Assembly: GCA_030594795.1 (NCBI GenBank)
Contig: JAUVEK010000064.1
Coordinates: forward strand, 1-7,465
DNA length: 7,465 bases
Origin: Candidatus Nanohalarchaeota archaeon
GTDB lineage: Archaea; EX4484-52; B79-G9
Direction: 5' to 3'
Shown piece by piece: positions 1 to 4,310 of this stretch. Each line of letters begins with the position of its first letter. Within the stretch, counting starts at the first letter, position 1. The translations under genes were made by a program, and so were the position numbers. The notes under the pieces were generated by a model. That model worked only from the letters and a program-made list of their open reading frames with translations, ran no database searches and was not told the DNA's origin.

Positions 1-185
1 AGATACAGAGCTTCGGCGAGCTATGCAAAATATATCGCGCAGGAGAACTACACCCAATGGACTTAAAGCAATCAGCATCAAGATACATAAACGATATGAT
101 AGTGCCAGTGCGCACCCACTTCGAAAAAAACAAGAAAGCAAAAACCCTCCTGGAACAGGTCAAGTCTTTCCAGACAACGCGATAG
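1..185 (+). CDS. tyrS: Tyrosyl-tRNA synthetase, C-terminal 60 residues (5' part outside window)
   Basis: The frame starting at base 3 is open from the window edge to a TAG at 183-185 and encodes 60 residues. It contains GELHPMDLKQSASRYIND followed by IVPVR and a Lys-rich helix. The ELHPMDLK motif, followed by an amphipathic helix ending in a proline and arginine segment, is the usual C-terminus of archaeal TyrRS, the class I enzyme that joins tyrosine to tRNA(Tyr) in the cytoplasm. The catalytic domain and the KMSKS loop lie upstream of the window and cannot be checked. Codons end mainly in C or A, as in serS, so the gene fits its surroundings. The tail after the VPVR segment runs about 20 residues further than I would expect for short archaeal TyrRS proteins. 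TrpRS is a less likely alternative. Another open frame over the same bases, starting at 23, gives an unconvincing basic peptide and is a shadow. Confidence 0.85.
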   Translation, partial: IQSFGELCKIYRAGELHPMDLKQSASRYINDMIVPVRTHFEKNKKAKTLLEQVKSFQTTR

Positions 186-254
186 TTGTGGCTTCTTTCA
201 ATAGAATATCCTTATTCAGCACATTCTATCCCTAAATGCGCCCCAATTCCCTGA

Positions 255-270
255 TAAACCCTCACATTTG
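255..270 (-). repeat. Dispersed motif copy 1 (CAAATGTGAGGGTTTA on the minus strand)
   Basis: Read on the minus strand this is CAAATGTGAGGGTTTA. It shares the core AAATGTGAG, followed by a T/A-rich tail, with copies on the plus strand at 3678-3696 and 5132-5150. All three are in gene-free stretches. The function is unknown, and this is the most divergent copy. Confidence 0.4.
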
Positions 271-273
271 CGC

Positions 274-283
274 TTTATTTTTC
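274..283 (+). terminator. T-rich tract downstream of tyrS
   Basis: TTTATTTTTC lies about 90 bases after the tyrS stop. Archaeal intrinsic termination depends mainly on runs of T in the non-template strand, so this is a plausible tyrS terminator. No hairpin is visible before it, and the distance makes the call weak. Confidence 0.3.
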
Positions 284-414
284 ATTGCATCTCAAGTGTG
301 AACCTACAATGAAAAAGCTTGACATAAAGTATCATGATTCTTCAATAACTATAGTCAAGGCATGAACTAAATGAGCAAACATCACAAAAAACCAATTTGC
401 CTTGATCTATATGG

Positions 415-446
415 GAAGGCACTCTGCTCAAATTATTAGTGCCTTC
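415..446. repeat. 9-bp inverted repeat upstream of the deoxyribosyltransferase-like gene
   Basis: GAAGGCACT at 415-423 is repeated as its exact complement AGTGCCTTC at 438-446, with a 14-base loop. It ends 25 bases before the TATA box at 471-478, a suitable place for an operator. It is not followed by a T run, so it does not look like a terminator. Confidence 0.4.
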
Positions 447-470
447 ACTATAGGTCGACTTAAAAAATTA

Positions 471-478
471 TTTAAATA
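471..478 (+). promoter_or_regulatory. Archaeal TATA box for the 501 start
   Basis: TTTAAATA matches the archaeal TATA consensus and has an A-rich element (TTAAAAAATTA) directly before it that could act as a BRE. Its centre is about 26.5 bases before the ATG at 501, so transcription would begin at or next to the start codon. That predicts a leaderless mRNA and is the main reason for choosing the 501 start. Confidence 0.65.
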
Positions 479-500
479 TCGCTCCATTACTCTAATGTTT

Positions 501-872
501 ATGAAATCAGTATTTGTAGCAAGCTCAAGAAAATATTATGATAAGATTAAAGAAATCAAGACTAAACTTGATGATCTGGGTATTAAGGGTCACTATCCTT
601 ATTTTGATTATCATAATGAATCTGTTGAGAATAATGAAGAAATAAAGAAAAAACTAACATTGAACCATTTCCCGGAAATTGATGAAATCGATATTCTTTA
701 CGTATATGCAAAAGATGGATATGTAGGATATTCTGTAACGATCGAAATAACTTATGCTTATGCAAGAGGAAAAGAAATAATTAGTTCTGAACCAATAAAG
801 GAACTGGCAGTTAAAGCATTGGTTTCTAAAGTGATGGCGCCTGAAGAATTCATAAATTATGCTTCTCAATAG
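501..872 (+). CDS. Nucleoside 2-deoxyribosyltransferase-like protein (123 aa)
   Basis: The product begins MKSVFVASSRKYYDKI, a first beta strand followed by a small-residue loop and a helix. It continues with IDEIDILYVYAKDGYVGYS (about 60-78) and TIEITYAYARGKEI (about 80-93). A hydrophobic strand, then a Gly-Tyr-rich turn, then an E-I-x-x-A-x-A-x-G-K helix is the pattern of the nucleoside 2-deoxyribosyltransferase fold. In that family the Glu of this helix, here E82, is the nucleophile that takes the deoxyribose from a nucleoside. About 120 residues is short for the family but common for uncharacterised members, whose substrates may be other nucleotides. I chose the ATG at 501 because a TATA box lies 26 bases upstream and because the fold begins there; ATGs at 402 and 495 are alternatives. 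The gene is about 31% G+C, uses T-ending codons and has more G than C on its coding strand, unlike its + strand neighbours, which suggests acquisition. The fold is fairly sure; the substrate is not. Confidence 0.6.
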   Translation: MKSVFVASSRKYYDKIKEIKTKLDDLGIKGHYPYFDYHNESVENNEEIKKKLTLNHFPEIDEIDILYVYAKDGYVGYSVTIEITYAYARGKEIISSEPIKELAVKALVSKVMAPEEFINYASQ

Positions 873-877
873 TTCCG

Positions 878-892
878 GCCTATGTCATAGGC
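878..892. repeat. 15-bp palindrome just after the deoxyribosyltransferase-like gene
   Basis: GCCTATG at 878-884 and its complement CATAGGC at 886-892 flank a single T. The palindrome begins five bases after the stop codon at 870-872. In RNA it could form a short hairpin and might protect or end the transcript, but no T run follows. It could also be a protein-binding site. Confidence 0.4.
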
Positions 893-1020
893 TGCTTGCC
901 ATCAATATCTTTCCATATTCTGCATTCATCTCATCCATCAACCCGTTACTCTCCAGTTATCACTATCCATAACCATCTTTTATTCTTTATGTTATACTAC
1001 TCCTTCTTTACAATGCTTCT

Positions 1021-1050
1021 AGGTTACTAACCGATACTATCGATACTATC
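1021..1050 (+). repeat. Array unit A: GGTTACTAACC palindrome plus two CGATACTAT copies
   Basis: The unit opens with the 11-bp odd-centred palindrome GGTTACTAACC (1022-1032), followed by CGATACTAT twice (1032-1049). Its first 21 bases recur without mismatch at 1161-1181. Confidence 0.8.
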
Positions 1051-1160
1051 TATTTCACTTCTTTTATCATGCGCCTAAATCCTCTGGTTACTTGCAGTTA
1101 CCGCACACAACAGCCATTCTTCGTTCCTACCATACTCCCTTCCCTCTACCCAACACTTCA

Positions 1161-1181
1161 AGGTTACTAACCGATACTATC
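1161..1181 (+). repeat. Array unit B: exact 21-bp copy of the start of unit A
   Basis: Bases 1161-1181 are identical to 1021-1041, 140 bases away, including GGTTACTAACC and one CGATACTAT. Flanking bases differ, so the conserved block is limited to the binding-site-like core. Confidence 0.8.
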
Positions 1182-1194
1182 CTTCATAGTAACC

Positions 1195-1227
1195 AAAGTT
1201 ACCCCCGATACCATCCTACTGCAACCG
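1195..1227 (+). repeat. Array unit C: GTTACCCCCGATACC with a CTACTGCAACCG tail
   Basis: CCCCCGATACC (at about 1202-1212) and CTACTGCAACCG (1216-1227) both recur in the unit at 1397-1456, but three bases apart here and 27 bases apart there. The shared order of two blocks suggests duplication followed by insertion or deletion between them. Confidence 0.6.
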
Positions 1228-1273
1228 TTTCCAAAGTAACGGTTATTTTCGCTTATTGCCTCGGCGCACACCT

Positions 1274-1290
1274 ATTTTAAATTATATTGT
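1274..1290. other. AT-rich tract beside the densest repeats
   Basis: These 17 bases contain only one G or C. They directly precede the tandem repeat core that begins at 1291. An AT-rich, easily melted tract beside iterons is typical of origins, but it also resembles a TATA element, so its role is open. Confidence 0.4.
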
Positions 1291-1348
1291 AGGTAACCGA
1301 TACTATCGATACTATCGATACTATGGTAACCGATACTATCGGTTACTT
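1291..1348. repeat. Core of the array: three tandem CGATACTAT units and a 21-bp palindrome
   Basis: GGTAAC at 1292-1297 is followed by three perfect tandem copies of the 9-mer CGATACTAT (1298-1324). A second GGTAAC leads into a perfect odd-centred palindrome at 1326-1346: the arm GTAACCGATA, a central C, then the exact complement. Every junction of two 9-mers also makes the small palindrome CGATACTATCG, so the tandem is a chain of overlapping two-fold sites with a 9-bp step, slightly less than one helix turn. Confidence 0.85.
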
Positions 1349-1396
1349 CTCTACGCTGTAATTTACCTAAAACCAGCACCCCTATCACAAATACTC

Positions 1397-1456
1397 GATA
1401 GTAACCCCCGATACCGTCATCAGAAGAACAAGATCCGCACTACTGCAACCGGTAAC
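1397..1456 (+). repeat. Array unit D: GATAGTAACCCCCGATACC with a distant CTACTGCAACCGG tail
   Basis: GATAGTAACCCCCGATACC at 1397-1415 shares CCCCCGATACC with unit C, and CTACTGCAACCG at 1440-1451 repeats the tail of unit C. It closes with GGTAACC at 1451-1457. Confidence 0.6.
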
Positions 1457-1476
1457 CCTCAGAAATAACAACGCCA

Positions 1477-2190
1477 TCAGTACTGGTTACTCTGGGTTTG
1501 GCCGTATATCATCGCTGCCTTGACAGAATTAGGAATATTCAAGAGCTTCTTATTCTGTGCCATATATTCCTCAATAGGAAACCCTGACTCACGGACATCC
1601 CTGACATACACCTTGACAGTATTATACGTAAGCCCCATCTTAGTTGCAATTTGTTTATAGCTGATAGGGCTTTCAGCCGAAAGAAGTATATTCACAAGCA
1701 CTCTTCGCGACTTCGGCAGTTTCTCAAGAACATGCGAAAGCCCCATCTTCGGCTCAGTTTCAACAATATTCTCAAGAGACTCAATAGCATCCTTATTTTC
1801 AGTAACAGAAACAACATTCAGCACTTCATTTCGCAGGCTTTCAAGTTCTTCGCGGCTGGCCATCCCGTGCTTTATTTTATCCAGCCGCTCCTTGTTTTCA
1901 ATAGCAAGCCTCCCAAGCACAGAAAGATCAGAGAACTTTTTATTCAGTTCATTGACGCTCTTTCTAACATTTTCAATACTCTCTTCATAGTCGACGGCAT
2001 TATCCTTCTTAAGTTCAATCATATTATGGATTTTTCCAATCTCATGGGAAAGATCCTGCCTTAAAAGGTCATTTTCCCTGACAATCTCAGAAGACAACTC
2101 CCTCTTGATATCCTCTTTAATTTTCAAAACATCAATAGCAGGGCTAGCCTTGCTCTTCTTCCCTCCAAAAAGTGCATCAAAAAATCCCAT
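1477..2190 (-). CDS. Coiled-coil and winged-helix putative DNA-binding protein (237 aa)
   Basis: I do not recognise a named family. From the start chosen here the protein opens MGFFDALFGGKKSK, a short amphipathic segment and a basic patch. Residues of about 15-145 are highly charged with heptad-like hydrophobics (IDVLKIKEDIKRELSSEI and onwards), which predicts long coiled-coil helices. Residues of about 158-225 look like a winged helix: LPKSRRVLVNILLSAE, then SYKQIATKMG, then a recognition-helix candidate TYNTVKVYVRDVRESG, then a short wing near KKLLNIP. The likely role is a DNA-binding dimer or oligomer. The gene ends inside the repeat array, which may be its target. I chose the ATG at 2190 because a TATA box lies 26.5 bases upstream (leaderless). 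ATGs at 2199 and 2211 are in frame and would add three or seven residues, but they lie too close to the TATA box. T-ending codons fit its strand. Confidence 0.75.
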   Translation of the reverse strand: MGFFDALFGGKKSKASPAIDVLKIKEDIKRELSSEIVRENDLLRQDLSHEIGKIHNMIELKKDNAVDYEESIENVRKSVNELNKKFSDLSVLGRLAIENKERLDKIKHGMASREELESLRNEVLNVVSVTENKDAIESLENIVETEPKMGLSHVLEKLPKSRRVLVNILLSAESPISYKQIATKMGLTYNTVKVYVRDVRESGFPIEEYMAQNKKLLNIPNSVKAAMIYGQTQSNQY

Positions 2191-2212
2191 ATTACTCATA
2201 TGTTCATCCATG

Positions 2213-2220
2213 ATTATAAA
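2213..2220 (-). promoter_or_regulatory. TATA box for the winged-helix gene
   Basis: On the minus strand this reads TTTATAAT. Its centre is 26.5 bases before the ATG at 2190, the same geometry as the 471-478 box and its 501 start, so a leaderless transcript is predicted. The same octamer occurs at 3995-4002 before the ribbon-helix-helix gene. Confidence 0.55.
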
Positions 2221-2240
2221 ACTTACACTTCAAATCCCCA

Positions 2241-2251
2241 TATATTAATAA
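2241..2251 (+). promoter_or_regulatory. TATA-like element for serS
   Basis: TATATTAATAA lies back to back with the divergent TATA box at 2213-2220 within a 104-bp gap. Initiation about 26 bases downstream would give a leader of roughly 20-25 bases, consistent with the ribosome binding site seen before serS. Confidence 0.45.
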
Positions 2252-2284
2252 AATTCTCTTCGCAACTGATATAACGTAATGACT

Positions 2285-2288
2285 GGTG
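2285..2288 (+). promoter_or_regulatory. Ribosome binding site of serS
   Basis: GGTG ends six bases before the ATG at 2295 and can pair with the 3' end of archaeal 16S rRNA. It supports the 2295 start and marks serS as leadered, unlike the predicted leaderless gene beside it. A tiny frame, ATG at 2279 to TGA at 2300-2302, overlaps the serS start and is probably chance. Confidence 0.5.
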
Positions 2289-2294
2289 TTATAA

Positions 2295-3575
2295 ATGCTT
2301 GACATAAAACAGATTCGCGAAACTCCTGACATGATCAGGAACAACCTCAAAAAAAGAAACGACCAGAATATCCTGAAAATGCTGGACCGGTTGATAAAAC
2401 AGGACATAGACTGGCGCAGCCAGCAAAAAGGCCTCGACACCCTGAAACACAGCCGCAACCAGAAGGCCCTGGAAATATCAGCCCTGAAAAAACAAAAAAA
2501 GGACGCGAAACGCGAGATACAGGCCATGCGCACCCTTTCCCAATCCATAGAAAAAAAACAAAAATCAATCGAAAACGTGAGAGAAAACATAGACGATCTC
2601 CTCCACCGCCTCCCGAACCTCCTCGATGAGACAGTGCCCCTCGGAAAAGACGACACAGATAACATCGAGATCCGCAAATGGGGTAAGATAAAAAAATACG
2701 ACTTCCCCTTAAAAAGCCACAACGACCTTCTCGAATCACTTGACATAGCAGACATAGAGCGCGCAGCAAAAGTAGCAGGCTCCCGCTTCTACTACCTCAA
2801 AAACGATCTTGTAATGCTCGATTTCGCCCTAATGAAATTCGCACTGGACTTCCTCAAAGAGCGCGGCTACACAATAATGGAGCCCCCCCTAATGCTCAGG
2901 CGAAAGCCGATGGAAGGAGCCGTATCCTTCTCAGACTTTGAAGACATGCTCTACAAGATAGAAGGCGAAGACCTCTATATGATAGCAACATCAGAGCATG
3001 CACTTGCAGGCTACCACATGGACGAGACACTCGACACGCAAAAGCTCCCCTTAAGATACGCAGGAATAAGCCCCTGCTTCAGGAAAGAAGCAGGAAGCCA
3101 CGGACAGGACACAAAAGGCATATTCCGCGTCCACCAGTTCAACAAGATAGAGCAATTCATATTCTCAACAAGAGACCAGTCGCAAAAAGAGCACGAGCTT
3201 CTGATAAAAAACGCAGAAGACCTTTTCAAAAAACTGGAGCTGCCATACCGCGTAGTAAACGTCTGCACAGGCGACATAGGTGCAGTAGCAGCCAAGAAAT
3301 ACGACATAGAGGTCTGGATGCCCCACCAGAAAGCATACCGTGAGATGGTATCCTGCAGCAGCTGCACAGACTACCAGTCGCGCAAGCTAAACATAAAGCA
3401 CGGCAAAGAAGGTGGAGAAAAGCACCTTGTCCACACCCTAAACTCAACAGCGATAGCAACCTCGCGCGCAATAGTAGCAATCCTTGAAAACAACCAGCAA
3501 AAGAACGGCACAGTCACCATCCCAAAAGCCCTCTGGTCCTATATGAATGGCACAAAAGTAATAGAAAAACCCTGA
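2295..3575 (+). CDS. serS: Seryl-tRNA synthetase (426 aa)
   Basis: This class II enzyme charges tRNA(Ser), and also tRNA(Sec) where present, with serine in the cytoplasm. It starts MLDIKQIRETPDMIRNNLKK, the usual SerRS opening, so the start is secure. Residues of about 27-110 are charged and helical and form the coiled-coil arm that grips the long variable arm of tRNA(Ser). Motif 1 is near 185-208 (FLKERGYTIMEPPLM), the serine-binding TSEH is at 232-235, motif 2 is CFRKEAGSHGQDTKGIFRVH at 261-280 with R263 and E265, and motif 3 is LNSTAIATSRAIVAILEN at 382-399 with R391. The length is normal. It is the common bacterial/eukaryotic type, not the rare zinc-dependent type of some methanogens. LNST in place of the bacterial LNGS in motif 3 fits archaeal and eukaryotic enzymes. 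It is transcribed divergently from the winged-helix gene. Codons end mostly in C or A. Confidence 0.98.
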   Translation: MLDIKQIRETPDMIRNNLKKRNDQNILKMLDRLIKQDIDWRSQQKGLDTLKHSRNQKALEISALKKQKKDAKREIQAMRTLSQSIEKKQKSIENVRENIDDLLHRLPNLLDETVPLGKDDTDNIEIRKWGKIKKYDFPLKSHNDLLESLDIADIERAAKVAGSRFYYLKNDLVMLDFALMKFALDFLKERGYTIMEPPLMLRRKPMEGAVSFSDFEDMLYKIEGEDLYMIATSEHALAGYHMDETLDTQKLPLRYAGISPCFRKEAGSHGQDTKGIFRVHQFNKIEQFIFSTRDQSQKEHELLIKNAEDLFKKLELPYRVVNVCTGDIGAVAAKKYDIEVWMPHQKAYREMVSCSSCTDYQSRKLNIKHGKEGGEKHLVHTLNSTAIATSRAIVAILENNQQKNGTVTIPKALWSYMNGTKVIEKP

Positions 3576-3677
3576 TAATTCATTTTCTCCATCTGTTCAC
3601 CCTTTAAATTCACTAAAACCTAGCGCAAGCAACCCTTTCAACACATCCCTGCGCAACCTGTGGTCAAAAAAATCCCA

Positions 3678-3696
3678 ACAAAAATGTGAGAGTTAA
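3678..3696 (+). repeat. Dispersed motif copy 2 (ACAAAAATGTGAG core)
   Basis: ACAAAAATGTGAGAGTTAA matches the copy at 5132-5150 in 17 of 19 positions. The core ACATTTTT/AAAAATGT carries a small inverted repeat. It lies about 100 bases after serS in gene-free DNA. Confidence 0.5.
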
Positions 3697-3994
3697 TTGG
3701 ACATATTTACCGTAGAATCCAGATATCATGGAGAATTCCACCAAAATTACCTCACAACAACAAATCTCCGCAAATCCACTAGGAAACCCAAAAACACAAC
3801 CAACAGAACCGAATCCATGAACAGAGCCCAGATATTCCGCGTTATCAATCTTCCTGACATCACCCAAAAACGCCACCACAACCCGTAAAATAGGAACCTT
3901 GTGAACACGTGACACACTTAAGGCGCAAAAAAATAAAACAGATCCATCATTCTCATACCCCGTACTATTGTATATCTCCCCAAACCGAAAACTA

Positions 3995-4002
3995 TTTATA
4001 AT
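3995..4002 (+). promoter_or_regulatory. TATA box for the ribbon-helix-helix gene
   Basis: TTTATAAT is identical to the box of the winged-helix gene. It predicts initiation near 4025 and a leader of about 50 bases that would carry two of the TTASTAA repeats. A second TATA-like octamer, TATAAATA at 4058-4065, is only about 15 bases before the ATG and is therefore less likely to serve it. Confidence 0.45.
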
Positions 4003-4007
4003 TAAAC

Positions 4008-4051
4008 TTACTAATAATACCCATATTACTAACATTAACCATTTTAGTAAT
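4008..4051. promoter_or_regulatory. Operator-like triple TTASTAA repeat with 18-bp spacing
   Basis: TTACTAA starts at 4008 and at 4026, and its complement TTAGTAA starts at 4044, so the steps are exactly 18 bp. The last two form an 8-bp inverted repeat, ATTACTAA and TTAGTAAT, separated by 11 bases. Each 7-mer is itself an odd-centred palindrome. The cluster covers the predicted start of transcription of the small ribbon-helix-helix-like gene. Such proteins often bind short palindromes in phased tandem and repress their own genes, so an autoregulatory operator is a reasonable reading. Confidence 0.5.
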
Positions 4052-4076
4052 CAACACTATAAATAGCGTAGATACC

Positions 4077-4238
4077 ATGACCGGCAACTACAAGACACTC
4101 AAAATAAAAAAAGACACCCATGCGCGCCTCCTGACCTGCCTCTCAAAGCAGCAGCTCAAAAACGGCGGCAAAAGAGTAACAATATGCGAGGTCATCAACA
4201 GGCTTTTAGACATAGCAGAAAACAAAGATAAAATGTAG
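4077..4238 (+). CDS. Small ribbon-helix-helix-like protein (53 aa)
   Basis: The product is MTGNYKTLKIKKDTHARLLT, then a Lys/Gln-rich helix end and loop (KNGGKR), then VTICEVINRLLDIAENKDKM. A short strand with alternating hydrophobics (KTLKIKKDTHARL), a helix, a loop and a second helix with the VINRLLD pattern match the ribbon-helix-helix fold of archaeal repressors and of antitoxins. In that fold the strand pairs in a dimer and enters the DNA major groove. No toxin-like gene is evident beside it; the next gene is a small basic protein 72 bases away. C-ending codons (GGC, AAC, TAC, GAC, CTC) match local genes and support real coding. The first ATG is used because the predicted strand begins soon after it. 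There is no obvious ribosome binding site. The fold is moderately sure; the target is inferred from the upstream repeats. Confidence 0.65.
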   Translation: MTGNYKTLKIKKDTHARLLTCLSKQQLKNGGKRVTICEVINRLLDIAENKDKM

Positions 4239-4247
4239 CATCTCACC

Positions 4248-4256
4248 TTTTTCTTA
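4248..4256 (+). terminator. T-rich tract after the ribbon-helix-helix gene
   Basis: TTTTTCTTA begins nine bases after the stop codon and could end the transcript in the archaeal manner. If it is leaky, the small gene at 4311 would be cotranscribed, since that gene has no clear TATA box of its own. Confidence 0.35.
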
Positions 4257-4300
4257 TGTCAAAAAGCGCACCAGGATTAACTCAAATCTAGCCATACAAT

Positions 4301-4306
4301 GGTGAT
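4301..4306 (+). promoter_or_regulatory. Ribosome binding site deciding the 4311 start
   Basis: GGTGAT is complementary to the 3' end of archaeal 16S rRNA and ends four bases before the ATG at 4311. It favours this start over the in-frame ATG at 4299, whose own codon abuts the motif and which would place the site inside the gene. Confidence 0.55.
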
Positions 4307-4310
4307 TCAA

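Larger units (their letters stand above)
186..500. other. Spacer between tyrS and the deoxyribosyltransferase-like gene
   Basis: I see no convincing gene in these 315 bases. Two tiny ATG frames exist, 309-365 (18 codons) and 371-439 (22 codons), but neither has a good ribosome binding site or a recognisable product. The stretch contains a T-rich tract at 274-283, a dispersed motif copy at 255-270, a 9-bp inverted repeat at 415-446 and a TATA box at 471-478. An in-frame ATG at 402 would lengthen the downstream gene by 33 residues, but the added residues do not look like part of its fold. Confidence 0.6.
873..1476. other. Gene-free spacer between convergent genes, holding the repeat array
   Basis: These 604 bases separate two genes that point towards each other, so both 3' ends meet here and no promoter is required. 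From 893 to 1020 the + strand is C- and T-rich and very poor in G; bases 901-1020 hold only about 5 G. The rest contains the repeat array described separately. Two open frames in the array, at 1092-1280 and 1256-1468, encode simple Tyr/Arg-rich peptides made by the repeats themselves and are not genes. Confidence 0.7.
1021..1490. repeat. Iteron-like array of GTTAC/GTAAC boxes and CGATACTAT units
   Basis: GTTAC or its complement GTAAC occurs 13 times, starting at 1023, 1087, 1097, 1163, 1189, 1198, 1236, 1293, 1326, 1342, 1401, 1452 and 1486; a 14th, at 945, is just outside. About one would be expected in a stretch this long. GATAC occurs nine times (1033, 1042, 1172, 1207, 1299, 1308, 1317, 1332, 1409), usually as CCGATACTATC next to a GTTAC/GTAAC box. 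The combined unit is roughly GGTTAC, TAACC, then one to three CGATACTAT copies. Spacing is irregular and there are no constant-length spacers, which argues against CRISPR. The last box lies inside the 3' end of the convergent winged-helix gene. Clustered, partly palindromic binding sites of this type are typical of plasmid iterons, replication origins and partition sites. Which of these applies is inference. Confidence 0.8.
3576..4076. other. Long stretch without a convincing gene
   Basis: About 500 bases follow serS with no supported gene. The minus strand has a 123-codon frame (3664-4035) rich in Val, Phe, Gly and Cys, as any G/T-rich strand would give, with no recognisable motif. Another minus frame, 3747-3860, would encode a 37-residue protein with one hydrophobic helix (NIWALFMDSVLLVVFLGFLV) between basic ends. 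It has only a GGTG overlapping its start, so it is possible but weak. The + frame at 3697-3888 is a basic, low-complexity peptide and not credible. The stretch also holds a dispersed motif copy (3678-3696) and, at its right end, the promoter and operator-like repeats of the next gene. Confidence 0.5.

Noticed and set aside
23..235. 70-codon + strand frame at the left edge
   Set aside because: It runs through the tyrS 3' end in another frame. The tyrS frame carries recognisable family motifs and this one does not.
402..500. 33-residue N-terminal extension of the deoxyribosyltransferase-like protein
   Set aside because: The fold starts at MKSVFVASS, a TATA box sits inside the extension, and its ATG at 501 has the right leaderless distance.
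1092..1468. Two + strand frames (62 and 70 codons) through the repeat array
   Set aside because: Their Arg-Tyr-Tyr repeats come directly from the CGATACTAT and GTAAC units, with no start signals or family resemblance.
1021..1490. CRISPR array
   Set aside because: Repeats are short, variable and irregularly spaced, with tandem copies that have no spacers between them, and no cas gene is seen.
1651..2064. 137-codon + strand frame opposite the winged-helix gene
   Set aside because: It is antisense to a frame with coherent coiled-coil and winged-helix structure and shows no motif of its own.
2279..2302. Seven-codon leader frame overlapping the serS start
   Set aside because: It is too short to interpret, and the GGTG site that could serve serS lies inside it. 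No regulatory codon run is seen.
2204..2769. Minus-strand frames of 183 and 140 codons opposite serS
   Set aside because: They are Ser, Arg, Cys and Phe-rich shadows of the serS coding strand, whose identity is certain.
3664..4035. 123-codon minus-strand frame after serS
   Set aside because: Its Val/Phe/Gly/Cys-rich content is what a G/T-rich strand gives in any frame. No motif or start signal was found, and it covers the promoter and operator-like repeats of the next gene.
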